A DNA stretch of 64,000 nt from Microthyrium microscopicum. Taxonomy: Eukaryota > Ascomycota > Dothideomycetes > Microthyriales > Microthyriaceae. A program made the position numbers and the translations under genes. The DNA lies in contig MU004244.1 of the NCBI GenBank assembly GCA_010405405.1, forward strand, positions 251,895 through 315,894. Direction: 5' to 3'. Positions 23,960 to 36,433 of the stretch are shown in pieces. The notes under the pieces are model-generated. The model saw nothing but the letters and a program-made list of their open reading frames with translations. It searched no databases and was not told the origin of the DNA. Position 1 is the first letter of the stretch. Each line of letters starts with the position of its first letter.

Positions 23960-26900
23960 TTACCGACACAAAAGATAAACTCTACATCTTACAAATCAAC
24001 ATAAGAAAGAATATTAAGATTATAAAAGAAGTACTCATAGACGAAAAGACATAGAATTACGATGTCATAACAGTACAAGAACCATAGCGGAGTACATAAA
24101 GAGATATACTAACAACCACTAATCTAATAGCTAATCAATTTTATTTGTTCTACCCACCTTCCCTAATAACTCAAGTCTATCTTTTTATAAGCAACTCTAT
24201 CCCTCTTTTATACATCTAAACCATACACCTTAGCCTAAATCTCACCGCAGTTAAGATATAGCTATTTAACCGCTTAGTAACGATCTATAATATATATAAT
24301 CCCTATAAAGGCAGCACTAAGCCTTCCACTAGCGTTGATAACTCGCAACATAGTATCCTTCCCCATTTTACGTCTATACTTCGACGCAACTAGCAACAAT
24401 CTAATAGCGTAATAGTTATAAAAAATCTAAACATACACTACTGCCAATAGGGTAGACATAGAACGAAAACCTACCGCCCAAAATGTGTCAAAATCTTTTA
24501 AGAAATACTCTAAAAGAATAGTCTTCTGCTCAACTTTAAAGCAGATACCATTACAAAACCTACAAATACAAGGAACAGTATAACTAAAGGATCTATCATT
24601 GACCTTAATTATACAAGCCATGACTTATAGCAATATCTAATCCAAAGCAACATAGCAGACGTCTTAAACAGAAATTCTAACCACCTTCCGATTAAAACAA
24701 TCTTTAGTAGCCTACCGTAAGAGCAAAGCCTACAACGCAAAATCTTCCTATAAGACAAAATCGACCTCAACGAATTCCACAAACAACTAAGTCAAAGACT
24801 CCTAAAAGAAGAAGACACAAGACTTAAAACGACTAAGCAGATTAACAAGACTTTGGAAACCATCGTTAAAGCAATCAGCAACGCTATTAAAACTACTATA
24901 CCAATTAGCATTATTAAACCTAGATCACGCCCCAGATAGACCCTAAAATACACCGCAAAACTTAAAGCACAAAAACGTGCAAAACACAAATACCACAGAA
25001 CAAGCCTCAACGAAGACTTCGTCCAATTCCAACTTGCAAAACGAGAAATAAGTAAAGCCATACGCAAAGCATCCCAAGACTACCATCAAGCTAGGATAGG
25101 TAATATAGAGAGTATAGACAGTCTATAGAAACTAGCAAAATAGTTAAAGAATAAGGATACTATAAGGACAAGCTTTACCCCAAATATCAAGAACGCTAAA
25201 GATTAACCGCAACGCATAATAGAAGGCAAAGCCAAAGTATACAACGATACATTCTTTCCAAAGCCACCAAAGACAGATCTATCGGATATTTAAGGCTACC
25301 AGTACAGACAACCTCTAACAATACTAACAATTACTTAATACGAAGTAGCAGAAGCCATTAAAGAAATAAGCCCCAACAAGGCTATAGGCCCAGACAACAT
25401 TAAGCATAAAGCTATTAACATAGCCCTTAATAAGCTCCCTCAGATTCTTACACCTCTCTTTAACGCCTGTCTAGACCTAGGATATTGCCTAACGCATTTC
25501 AAGAGTTCAAATACCATCATACTTCATAAGCCAGGCAAGCCAAATTACACCATAGCCAAAGCTTATCAACCTATAGCACTACTCAACACTTTAAGCAAAG
25601 TCATAGACAAAGTCTTAACTAAAAGACTTATATACTTAATCAAGAAATACCAACTACTACCTTAGACACACTACAGGGAAAGACAAGCCTTATCCTACAA
25701 TTACGCCCTCTACCTTATTTTTAAAAAGATTCTTGCTAGTCACTAACAAAGAATAACCATTAGCATAGCACTACTCAATAAATTAGGCGCCTTCAACCTT
25801 ATAAATTACCTATAACTATTTCATAAATTGCAAGCCATTAATATACCAATAATAGTAATTAACTACCTTAGGAGTACCCTTTAAGGACGACACACCACAA
25901 TCGTACTCCTAGAAAATAACACTACTAACATCCTACAATCGTTAAGCATTCTCTAAGGCTTACCTATCTCACCGCTCCTATACATCATCTACAACTCCCC
26001 ACTAGTCTAAATTAGTCAACATCTCAACGACCGCCTTATCACCACGTTCATCAACGATATCAGCCACATAGCTAAAGATAAAAACACCATAGAAACAACA
26101 AGCATTCTCTTACAAATACATAAAGAAACTAAGCAATGGGCCGCTAGGTTCGCCTTAGTATTCAATCTAGAAAAATATCAACTTATCTACTTTCCATACC
26201 CAATAACCGACAAAAAAAACCCTATTACCAAAGATAAACGCAAAGCAAACGAAGAAAGACCACTCTACATCCCGCTTACAAACAAGATAATCCAAATAAT
26301 AAAGCTATCAATAACTATTAAATATCTTAGTATTATACTCAACAGCAAACTCACTAGAAACGCCCATCTCGCCTCTATAGTCAAGAAAGCTAAAAAACAC
26401 ATTAGTACCTTAGCTACAGTCAGCGCCTTAGCATAGGGTCTTTAACTACCACAACTAAGGACTCTATATAAAGGAGTCCTTATACCTTAAATACTATACG
26501 GACTAACAACATAGTACATACCAACGTATAGCCATAGCACAATCAGAAAGGCCAAAAAGATCAAAAAGACAATAATTACGATCCAAAAGAAAGCTCTCTA
26601 TCACATATCTAGAGCGTTCAAAACTACATTAATCGCTACGCTTAAAGTCCAACTCGTAATACCACCAATAGACATAACCATAAAACGACTCATAGAGAAC
26701 ACGCTTCTACGCATTTAAACATCACCAATATACCGCAAAATACTACTTCTACGAAACGACTACAAGAACAGCCCTCCTATTAAAGATCATCGCCTTCTTA
26801 GTCCGCTACAAAAGCTCAAAAAGCTCTTTTTGTAGGACCACCACCCATCTACTCTCTTACCAGACTTATAAGAGACAATCCTACGTTTAAAGGTTATTAA

Positions 26901-28130
26901 ACCTAGTATATTCCCTCCATAGGAAGAGTCAATACCCATCGTAATCACCGATAAGGAACGAGCAACTAAATCACACGATACTATCATTAAGGCAGCCCTT
27001 AACGACTCTACAATACACATACTCTATACCAACGAAAGCACCATAAAGGGTAAGATTAGCTCTACAGCCTACAGTGCATTAATAACCAAAAAGACCCGTC
27101 TCTATATAAACTGTAACGACATAAGCAATAACTACGCAGCTAAACTATAAGGAATCGTCTCAGCTCTCGCAATAGCTCATACCACTCTTACTACCCACCC
27201 CCTCGTAAGAGACATCACAATCTTCACTAACAGCCAAAGTGCTATAAAAGCAGTCCATAAACTAGGAGCCAAATCTAGTCAGTATCTTATTATAAGAGCA
27301 ATATAGCACTTCAAAGCATTAAAAAGAAAGGACGTAAAAGTCCTCATCTACTAAGTACTAGCCTATACCAATATCAAAGGGAACAAGTTAGTAGACAAAG
27401 CTACTAAAGAAGCTACCATTAAAAAGAACCAAAAGGGTCCAATTACTAACATACCCACGCTACTATCCCTCTATAGGATCAGGATAGCAATATCAACCTT
27501 AACTCTCTAAAGGACTAATTAGGAATAGAAAGAACGCTAGACTAATAGAATCACTAGACAATATCTCTTTAAATTCATTAAAGAATTCTCTACCATAAAA
27601 GGCACCCTCAAGACTCATAAGTTCATAAGCAAACACTCTTCCGCAATACTCGTTCAACTATGCTCTAGAAAGATCGCCCTTAAAGACTATCTCAAGAAGA
27701 TAGGGGCCATAGAAGACAGTATCTACAGTTATAGATAAGAGAATCAAACACCACTCTACCTACTTATTCATTATACTAACTATAATAATCTACGCAAAAG
27801 TATCTAGCCGTAAGGTCAACTAATTAACAAAAAGACACTTCTAATTAAGGCGAAGAAAGCAGAACGCTCTTCCCGCTTCATTCATCAAACAAACGTTCTT
27901 AAGCAATTTATAGACGTTAAGATACAACTATACCTACCCTGTCAGCATTAAGGTAAAGACGAACAATAGTACACATAGTCTCTAATACGTTGTCTACTAT
28001 TACGACATACCTCTCCCTACAACAGCTCAAAAACATAGAACAGAACAATCATTAGATATTATTTAGGCTACTCTCTTTTAACACTACACAATCCTTTAGC
28101 GCTTATTAGTTTATTCATTCGCTTTAGTTC
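23960..28130 (+). pseudogene. Degenerate LINE ORF2 (endonuclease, reverse transcriptase, RNase H)
   Basis: The endonuclease part starts LQINIRKN near 23990, has VQEP before a stop replacing Trp, and ends with NHLPIKT near 24680 (SDHxPI in active relatives). The reverse transcriptase spans about 25300-26500: NKAIGPDNI, KPGKPNY, AYQPIALLNTLSKVIDK. Its catalytic FxDD box reads FIND near 26047. RNase H is at about 27020-27430: the first catalytic block reads YTNES (TDGS in active enzymes) and a second reads FTNSQSA (FTDSQ-like). All three Asp to Asn changes are G to A. A Cys/His-rich C-terminal region follows, also broken. Confidence 0.88.
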
Positions 28131-28590
28131 TATACTCGCTTTCGCTCTCACGATTGCAAAAATCACGTTCGTAAATAAGACACTTCTATCCTAATGCAAA
28201 AACTTAATCTAGTCCTCATTAGAACTAATCATAAAGAGGAACTTACGCCTTACCGCCGTTATTATATATAAGAAAGTGCTAGTATACTAAACTATAAGTA
28301 ACTCAACTTCGACGGGAAACGCTACGATTTTAATGTTTATCTTTAATATGTTTTATTATCTTCTTATACAATAGCTAGCTCTTTACACCTAAGAGCTAAT
28401 CAACTAGTCGTAGGGGATAGACCAAGATCAAAACGGACCTGCTAGTGATTTTGGGTGACCTAATCTTCCAGGTGGGAGGATTGGCACCTAGACCTACAGA
28501 AGTAGTTTAACCACTTACTCAGGTGGATTTGGATCTTTAGATATAACCGACATAGCGCCATTTTGAGGCAGCTGCAACGGATTAGGATTT

Positions 28591-28611
28591 AATCAAATCA
28601 AATCAAATCAA
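28591..28611 (+). repeat. AATCA pentanucleotide tail at the LINE 3' end
   Basis: Four tandem AATCA units plus one A end the element right before the right target-site duplication. Short tandem tails instead of poly(A) are known for several LINE clades, including Tad-type elements. Confidence 0.85.
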
Positions 28612-28626
28612 ATAATTTCAACTAAA
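28612..28626. repeat. Right target-site duplication of the LINE
   Basis: ATAATTTCAACTAAA, an exact copy of 21815-21829. Removing the element and one copy gives the pre-insertion locus. Confidence 0.9.
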
Positions 28627-28758
28627 TCCGCTTTGTCCTCGCCTGCAGACGAATCCGTCTAATCGGCAAAGTCTCCCGAACTCCAATCCTAGATATCGCG
28701 CATTGCCACTGCTCTGTTTTGAACACCAATTCAATGCTCTGCTTCCTCTGTGCTCTCT

Positions 28759-29517
28759 TCATGCACCGAACCGTGCTTTTCTCGCCTCCGCTGCCTTCTT
28801 ATCCGATTCGGTCCATCCTCCTGACGATGAGTTTTCGGCAGCTGGCGCTTTTGTGTTCTGTCTGCGTCCATGTCCTCGGCGCATATAAGGTCGACCACCT
28901 CGGCCGCGACGCTTGAAGTTTGGTAGGTTGTCATCTCCCTCTGCGGGGCGTTTTGGTCGACGATCCGGTAGAGCCTCGTTGAGGCCACGGGGAGCTTCTT
29001 CGCCGAACTTTTTAGCACGCTCGAGACGTTTTTGCGCTTCGTCAGCGATTGGATCGGGATTTTCCACAACGCCGAACTTTAGAGCGCGAGCTTTACGCTT
29101 CTCAAGTTCCTCATCTATTGTCGCGGCTTCGAGCCCCATGCTGAAGTCGACTGGTTCTTTGACTTCCTCGGGCTTAGCAGCTTCTGCGCCATCAGCGGGC
29201 TTGTCGCCTTCCGCTGGTATCGAAGTGGCAGGCGCAGCGGGTTCGGCTGCCGCAGGGGCAGGTTGGGAGGGAGCTGGGTTAGAGGCTGGCTGCGCTGACT
29301 CCGATGCAGCTGGTTTGGATGCACCTTCATCATCCCAATCGATTTCGTCTTCCTTTGCTGTGGTGGTAGTGGTAGTTGCAGCAGGAGCGCTTTCGGTCTT
29401 GTTGTCATCATCTTGAAGTCGCGAAACCATCTCGGCTTTCTTGCCCGTGTGAGAAAGACCGCGTTGCTTCAATAGAGCTTGAAGCTCATCATTTTTCATC
29501 TTCATATAGTCAACCAT
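28759..29517 (-). CDS. SAP-domain RNA-export protein, THO1/SARNP-like
   Basis: Intronless, 252 residues, ATG at 29517 in a good context (ACCATGG). The SAP domain covers about residues 4-38 (LQALLKQRGLSHTGKKAEMVSRL). A low-complexity Ala/Pro/Glu linker follows. The THO1/MOS11 C-terminal region has repeated KRKARALKFG and RLERAKKFG motifs, then an Arg/Gly-rich tail, and the final KKAAEARKARFG. Yeast Tho1 and human SARNP (CIP29) bind RNA and work with the THO/TREX complex and DEAD-box helicase Sub2/UAP56 in mRNA packaging and export. The frame is open 18 codons further upstream, but that segment does not resemble the family. The LINE insertion ends only 132 bp beyond the stop codon. Confidence 0.87.
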   Translation of the reverse strand: MVDYMKMKNDELQALLKQRGLSHTGKKAEMVSRLQDDDNKTESAPAATTTTTTAKEDEIDWDDEGASKPAASESAQPASNPAPSQPAPAAAEPAAPATSIPAEGDKPADGAEAAKPEEVKEPVDFSMGLEAATIDEELEKRKARALKFGVVENPDPIADEAQKRLERAKKFGEEAPRGLNEALPDRRPKRPAEGDDNLPNFKRRGRGGRPYMRRGHGRRQNTKAPAAENSSSGGWTESDKKAAEARKARFGA

Positions 29518-32500
29518 GGTGATGGAGTATGCGGTATTGATCTGTGTAATCGAGAAAGGCGCAGTGCGCAAAGGCGAGAAGAGGCGGGAAATTGAGATTG
29601 GTGATGATGCTGAAGCTGTTTACGTCGTCGGCGAAGTCCCCCTCTGCCCAGAGTTGAAGAATTTGATGAAGTTGTGAGTGTTGGAGTAGGTGGAGAAGAA
29701 GTAAATGCACAAGTACCATCGACGAAAGAACCTAAAAGCATGAGGCAGGAACGCGACGCGCGAATCAGGGTCCGTGCCAATGCTTGTATCACGTGCGCAT
29801 CTCGCAATATCAACTTCCTTCCTATTTAGGCAATGAATATAGCCTTCTTGGCGCAAACACTCACGCTGTAAAGGATCGTACAAATGTTACCTGTTTGATG
29901 TTACATAATGAACAGTATGAAGTCATCATGTTAGGCCTTTGATATCTATTGCATGGCCGTACGTCACATTTCTACTTCGAAGACTCAATTTCCGCTGCCG
30001 AGATGAGATTACAGAATGAGTATTGACAGAACGAATACTCCCTGGTGATACTGATAAAGCTTAGCCTAGTAAGATGATGACTGACTTGAGTCGAGATTTG
30101 GGCTGCAGTGTGGACGGATGAAGCCGTTATGCGCAATTTGTATACCAAGTGTTGCAATGCACACTGTAAGTTTGTTCATGGCCAATGCATTAGTATCTTC
30201 CTATAGATGAAAGGAACGACAATTGCACCAGTCTGCTGAAGAGGTGCGTGTACCTCTAAGTAAGTTATCTTATTTACCTCTCACTACCACGCAAATATCC
30301 TCTTTAGTCATAAGCGAAGGCCTCAAATCGTGTCCATCACAAATAGCTGGGGCATGCGTTCTAAAGTTGTGTAATGAGTTGAGCGTATGATTTGCTAATT
30401 CCCGGTTGTTTTCGAAACTCTCAACCACGTTGAGCAGTGAACAGCTTACGAAGCAGGCAAATGCTAAATGCTCCTTGCAAGCCATAGTGTAACGATACAC
30501 TTTCCACGGACTGTGGCAACACATACGAGATTCTTCACAAGGCGTTTTGCATCATTTTATTTTCACCAATCCGAAGTCTATCAGTAAATTTTCTTTGATA
30601 ATCTCCACCTTCAGAGTTCGCCCAGGTTTTCTTCCAGAAAAACTTGAATACCGTGACATAAAAAGAGTATGACTAAAAAGCCACTCATTTCCGAGCCGCT
30701 TTGGATGAGATAACTGTAGCTCAAAGTTACTGCGACGTAAATCGATTTGTTCATGAATGAGAACTTGTCTAGGAGTCATTTCGAGTAGCATCTGAAGGTG
30801 AGCACTCTGAATGCTCAAACTTTCATGTAACAAGCCGCTGCTTGTTGATACTCGGGGAAATGGCCATAGAGAAGAAGTGCATTAGGCTACCAAGCCTCCG
30901 GTATCAGGCAGTGAGTACATACATTTCGACGTTACCCTGTAAAGTATTTCTCCTCACAAAAGCAAGATACATCGCAGTGAACAGGCATGACTTGCTCGTC
31001 AATGCTGCAAGGCCCATCACTGCTAGGCATCACGCATCTAAGCGAAGAATTTATGGACACGATTTCAAAAAGCAGACGATCATTACATTGCTAATCGCAA
31101 GGCCATTGCTACTGCCATGCAGGATCTTGCAGAGCAGCACAGGAGCCTGGTATCTGGTTAACAAGGGCTTCCTCACCCTTCGCTCTATTCTAGAAACCTA
31201 ACAGTCAAACCCAGCGGACTGGTTCAGCTGCCATATTTGATCGACACCAGGCCAAAGGACCGATATGAAGGCAGACTCGGATGCACTGGCATGACAATGG
31301 AACAATCTGCCAACTTTACAGGGAGGCCTGTTGTCGTTGTTGGAAAGATGACCAGGTAGAACGACCTATATCCAAAGGGCTGGGACTCTATATCAGGATA
31401 GAGACTGGGGACAGAAGCTGAGTATGGATCAATATGCTTTGGATATGTTATGGACCTGAGATGGTGCCTTCGGAGCCATAGTCAATCATTCCCGAATCAG
31501 CTTGGCATCAATATCACATTTGCCATGTCTCTGCCGTACACCAAGTGTCTGAGACATTGGCGGCCAAAGCCTCTCTACCCGCTCAAATACTCCGCCTAGA
31601 GTGCCAGTATGCATGCAGCAAAGACTTTGTAGCAAACTTTTGGTCATTGCCCTGGAAGTCCCGAGAAGTTGGAAGCAGCAATAGTTGACTCCCGATCCAA
31701 CTTTGTTCCCTGTAGACAAGGGAATATGCATTGTAGTCACTGTGATAATGCAGTCGGCAATAGCAACCCGCGCGGAGGATATCGGCAGGCTAGAATCGGT
31801 CGGAACAGTATATTTTCGACCAGGGTTTCAGCATACTGCTGGGGTCTTTGCTGGGGTCAACTCAGTGTTGATCCACATCAATGCACAGATGGCAATCGGC
31901 TAATTTACCAGGGTCGATATCTTTCGGGAGCGCATTTTGCTTTTATCGAACATTATGGACTAGTTGATCATCTCCAAAAGGTCAAATGGGGTAAGGAAAG
32001 AAAGCAACGACCAAGGCTAGGTCGCATTTCGAATTGGTGGCTTATCAAGGTTTCACTTTGGGTGGAACTGATATCGTAAAAACAGTCATGTCTTGAACAT
32101 ATCGCGGTCGCGCCAAGGCTGTCGAGACACCAAAAGGATTGGAATTATGCCCTCCATGAATAGAATGGCACTGAGCAGGTCGCCCGTTGAATGGTGAGTG
32201 TACATCCAACCACAGACTTATATTTGAAGCCCAGTAGCTTGTGTCGCTGACCGAACCGAGCAACGAGGTTTTGCGGGGCAGAGTATACCTACGGTATCGG
32301 ATGAGAGGCTGACAAGAGGCCGCAGTACACCTCAACGCGGATGCATACATTCAGCATGGTAATATGGAGAAACGACGATGTGAGGTCCTACCATAGCCAT
32401 CCTCCCACGGTTGGCTCCCACGAACGTGGAGAAGAAATGAAACCACAGTGTCGGGAACAATGCTCGATCAACCCTGGCCAGAGCACAAAAAGGCTCGCTG

Positions 32501-34100
32501 CAGGAAACGGCCAGGAGAGCCTTGCATGAAGAGATCCAGTGGCAGGGAAGAATCTACGCCTTGCGATCAGATTGGCCGGCAAGACACCCATCCAAAGCAC
32601 ATGACTGTAAGCTCATGCGAGATGGTCAACCAATTGAATATCGAAAGGAGCTCTCAGCCCACCATTCTGTAGCCGCCGTTTTTCGGCACGCGCCTTTGAA
32701 AGTCCTGAAAGCCACGGGCCGCAGAAAGCGTATTGAGGGAAGCGGCTGCGGCGCGGAATGCTAAAATATCAATCTGACACCAAATAATGATCACAACAGT
32801 GAACCTCGGGCAGAATTAAGAAGAGACGGCACAGGATGGAGGAGTGAAGTGCGAATTGACGTTGGATCATCGCGGGAGTGGCTGTGCGAGGCGAATCCTG
32901 CCAACGCGGAAGGGAACGGGCTGACCGACGCTTAGGAAGATCTTGATGTGCAGGAAACCATCTCCTCATTATTCGCCCAGGCAAGTCCAAGCACTGTTTG
33001 GAGCAACTGGTATTCTGCTGTTTCACTTCTGCAACCTGCGAAGAAACCAGCAGTGCAGTGCAGTAGTTTTGCTGATGCATCTGTCAAAGCACGACTGTCG
33101 GTAAACGCAGGGCTTCTACATGCCTCCTTATCCAAGAATTGATCTAGGACAATTTACGTGGTCTCGCGATCAGAAGTGAAAAGTCAACAGCAAAAGACCG
33201 CGCAATAATGAAGCCGCCCTGGCCTACTCTATTGCAAATCCTTCTTGAAGATGCGGGAGAACAGGCCGAATTCGGATTGATAATCGAGTTGTAGTGTTTA
33301 GCAAAAGCCAACGCACCAACCGGAAGCAAAGGCGACGCGCTCAACATGCATTATCCAAGAGCGGAGTTGTCGAGCCTCCCAAGTTCCGCGATCTACTCTA
33401 ATCATCTAAGGTCTTTTTGGCCTCAAGTGGTTCTTACGCTGTATCTTAAGCTTCTGGGTTGATGATACTAACCACCACCAAGTACGCTGTTGAGGATGCT
33501 ACTGGGCTTTCAGGAGGTCAGGACACGCAGCCGCTGCGTATGCTTTGGCAAAGCCCTCATACGTGCGCAGACATCTTGATGTCAAATGGGAGTGTGGTTC
33601 AAGAAGGAGATGCGCAAAATAATAATAATCCTTGACTTGCACAGTTGTATTCGGGCCGTGAACCTGCGGACTTCCGTTCAAGAGAGTATCAGACTATCAG
33701 TGCCGCCCCTGTCACAAAGCATCAAAACAGCGCAAGGGACCAAGGGTTCAGAACCTCCTCTTCCGCCTTCTGCCATGAACCGAGCTCTGGCTGTGGATAT
33801 CTTTGCAACGAACGGGCTGATGTGCGGAGCTATTATCACCAACATTGCGACGACTGCCTATTCGGGCGATGTGCAGATGAAAGCTGCGAGAATGCCTCCC
33901 TTCACATCCACCCGAGTTCTTGGAGCGCAAAGTCCAATCAAGCTAGTTATCACACATGGCTCACTCCAGACTTTGCTCTCCAAATGATTGATGTTGTTGC
34001 CATGTCGCGGGCGCCAGTTTGTGCCTCTACAGGAAATTGGTGATTGGCACGATTCAATCTACCTACTCCGCAGAGTAGCATCGATAGTAAAAAGGCAGGA
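29518..34100. other. Long gene-free region
   Basis: I find no supported coding gene. Open frames of 100-136 codons overlap in several frames and on both strands, without motifs or joinable exons. Base composition is normal, without RIP signs, and no transposon protein trace is visible. It may hold non-coding RNA, regulatory DNA or fully decayed genes. Confidence 0.5.
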
Positions 34101-34111
34101 ATTGTTGAATT

Positions 34112-34140
34112 TTGAGCTTGAGCTTGAGCTTGAGATTGAG
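34112..34140. repeat. TTGAGC microsatellite
   Basis: About four and a half tandem copies of TTGAGC, the last one imperfect. It lies in non-coding DNA. Confidence 0.7.
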
Positions 34141-36433
34141 AGCCTTACTCCGTACGGTCGTATTTTTTCAGTATGATTGTGGCAAAGCAGGGTATTAATT
34201 TTCTCTTGTTCAATCGTTCCTTCAAGCTTTGAATTTGGTCCAGCCGCTTTACCAAGTGGGAGTGTGCAAGGCAAGTTTACTGACCCCAGGCTCCATGGTG
34301 CAGATAGCGATGCCCAATGAAGGCGTGATGCGGCCTTTGCACACTGTCAGTGGTTCTCTCTGCCAAATGCTGAACTCTCCCCCAAACCTGTTGCCCAATG
34401 CCTGTTGCCTTTTTGCGCCCAGCTGCTGTTGCATATTATTGCTCACTCTCATTTCATACCTTGCCTTGCCCATGATCGCCATCTTTAGCCTATCGATTTC
34501 ACCATGCCCGCCGGCGCAAATCGACCTCTAGCAGTTTAAGCCTACTCTAGAGTACATCCCGCCATGGCCCATGCATGAGCTTTGGTCCTTGCAGTCTTTT
34601 TGGCCCTTGGACCATCTTTTTATGTCTCCTTCTCAAGTGCGCCTCTAATTCTGTAACTGTCAACAACCAGCGCCTGACGGATGCGCTATCTGGCTCCCGC
34701 TCAGCCTTGGACTTTAGCTGGCTTTGCACCAAAACTAAACCTCTTTAAATCTTTGACTAGACAATATTATTGTCCGCCCGCATTGATGGTGTTCTCTCCT
34801 GTCTGTCAGATGGGGACGCACGGCACAGACAAGTTCCCATCATAGCTCCAATGTCCATGATCCATCTCTGGCACTCTACCTTTAAAGACTGCATCCTTCC
34901 ACACTCTCCTCGATTCTTTCGATTGAGACCCTTGGCTTCCCATGTCCAAGAATTGTCACTACTAACTTGGATAAATTCAAAGAGGGTAAACCAGTTGAAT
35001 GGTACTGAATGTGGTCGGAACCACAATTGTCACCACTCCTTCACCACGATAGCCGACTACCTCACCATCAAGATCCTAACAATATTATCTCAGCATCACA
35101 GCATCACAGCATTACAGGAACCAGCTTTTGCCTTCTTCTAAACTCCAGCAAATCCATTAACGGATTGACACGTCTTTGATCGGCTCATTTATTGCGTAAG
35201 TGCAAGGCTTTTATTATTTTCGTGCATTTCGTTGTGCTTCCTTATATCCCCAAGGTTACTCTACTATGCCCAACCCCTTGTACTCTTCCCAGGCCAGGTT
35301 TGCGGACGGTCACGCCGACGAAAGAACAGCAAGTGTGGCGAAGTCTCAAGTTGCCAAACACCAAACCCAAGCCAAAAGTCTTCTGGAGCACAAGGCACGC
35401 CTCACCGATCTGCATCATTTTCTGCAGGTTTTCTGCAGTTTGTGCATGGAGGAGTGGCTGTGCCAGCATTTGCAGTGTTCTGAGTGGCCCGCCAACGATA
35501 CTTCACACGTCGAACCAGAGGCACCGCTTGCTTCTCCCCAGGCCTACAGGTATTACTGCTACTGGCTTGCGGTCGTCAACTTGCCTCAGCATGGACTGGC
35601 CAAATTTCGCTCGCAGTCACCGCTCTCAATGGCAGGACTTGGCCGTGGACGTTCAAACTAGCCATGCGTGCCATGTTCAACAACTCTGAGTTGGCAAGCG
35701 TTGATCCAAAGAAACTGCAAAACAGACAACGAAATCTTGCCGCAACTAGGTAGCGGGAACACTGTGGCAGAGTACTCTAGAGTATTTACTACACTCAACT
35801 CCCGCCACTTGAGAGAGCTGCTGACTCCAACTAATACCAACTTCTCGACTTTACTCCCAACCTCCAACCTCTCTCTCCAAGACTCTAGCTGGTCCTAGAC
35901 TTTGACCGCAATAATACCCACTGGCAACTACCTGAACAATTTCCTAAAGGTCCGGATTCTCAAAGCTTCTCATTCAGCTACTGCCTTCTCTTCTCCGCCT
36001 TTTGATCACTCCCCCAGTCAGCCAACCACACCTTGCATATTCTAACCGCTGACCCCCCACTCTGGTATTCATACTTGGCATATAATCACTTTGTTCGCCT
36101 ACCTATCTAATGTTTTTAAATATCAGTATTCGATCAACATACTAACTGTTTTACCCACAGTGCTGTCTCGACCTATCTTCGCCGAGTCTACAACAGCCAT
36201 AGTACTCTTTCAGCGTACTGATTATTGGCAATAATCAAGGCCGCGCAATTGAATTCTCGAGCATCAAACACTATTATTCGCCACAACTTTTGTACTATCA
36301 ATAATTCTCTCCGAGGATCATAATGCTGGACAAGAGATGAATTCATAACCAGTACTATTTTGACTCATTTCTACTTGCCATTTCATGTCCTCTTATAAGA
36401 GACTTTGTTGGAATTCGTGGACTCCTTCCCGGA
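34141..36433. promoter_or_regulatory. Probable long upstream region and leader of the methyltransferase-like gene
   Basis: About 2.3 kb rich in pyrimidines on the plus strand, ending at the start codon of the 1,520-residue protein. Several ATGs lie close upstream. ATG at 36323 opens a 5-codon frame, ATG at 36337 a 3-codon frame that overlaps its end, and ATG at 36385 an out-of-frame reading that runs past the main start. If transcribed, these would be upstream ORFs. No transcript evidence is available. Confidence 0.4.

Larger units (their letters stand above)
21830..28611 (+). mobile_element. Full-length Tad1-like LINE retrotransposon, inactivated by RIP
   Basis: The 6,782-bp element lies between perfect 15-bp target-site duplications and ends in a tandem pentanucleotide tail, both normal for target-primed LINE insertion. 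Two decayed plus-strand frames are readable. One is an ORF1 with a broken zinc knuckle. The other is an ORF2 with endonuclease, reverse transcriptase and RNase H domains in that order, the Tad1-clade architecture. Frames are full of TAG and TAA stops, mostly where Trp or Gln codons would be expected. TpG is almost absent on the plus strand while CpA remains common, so the damage is G to A on this strand (C to T on the other), as RIP produces. No intact protein can be made. Confidence 0.95.

Noticed and set aside
29502-29883. Overlapping minus-strand frames upstream of the THO1-like gene
   Set aside because: They mutually overlap in other frames and lie in the 5' flank; no motif or splice connection.
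35192-35689. Two overlapping plus-strand frames of 165 and 153 codons
   Set aside because: They overlap in different frames, neither has a motif or typical protein composition, and they lie in the probable leader of the downstream gene.
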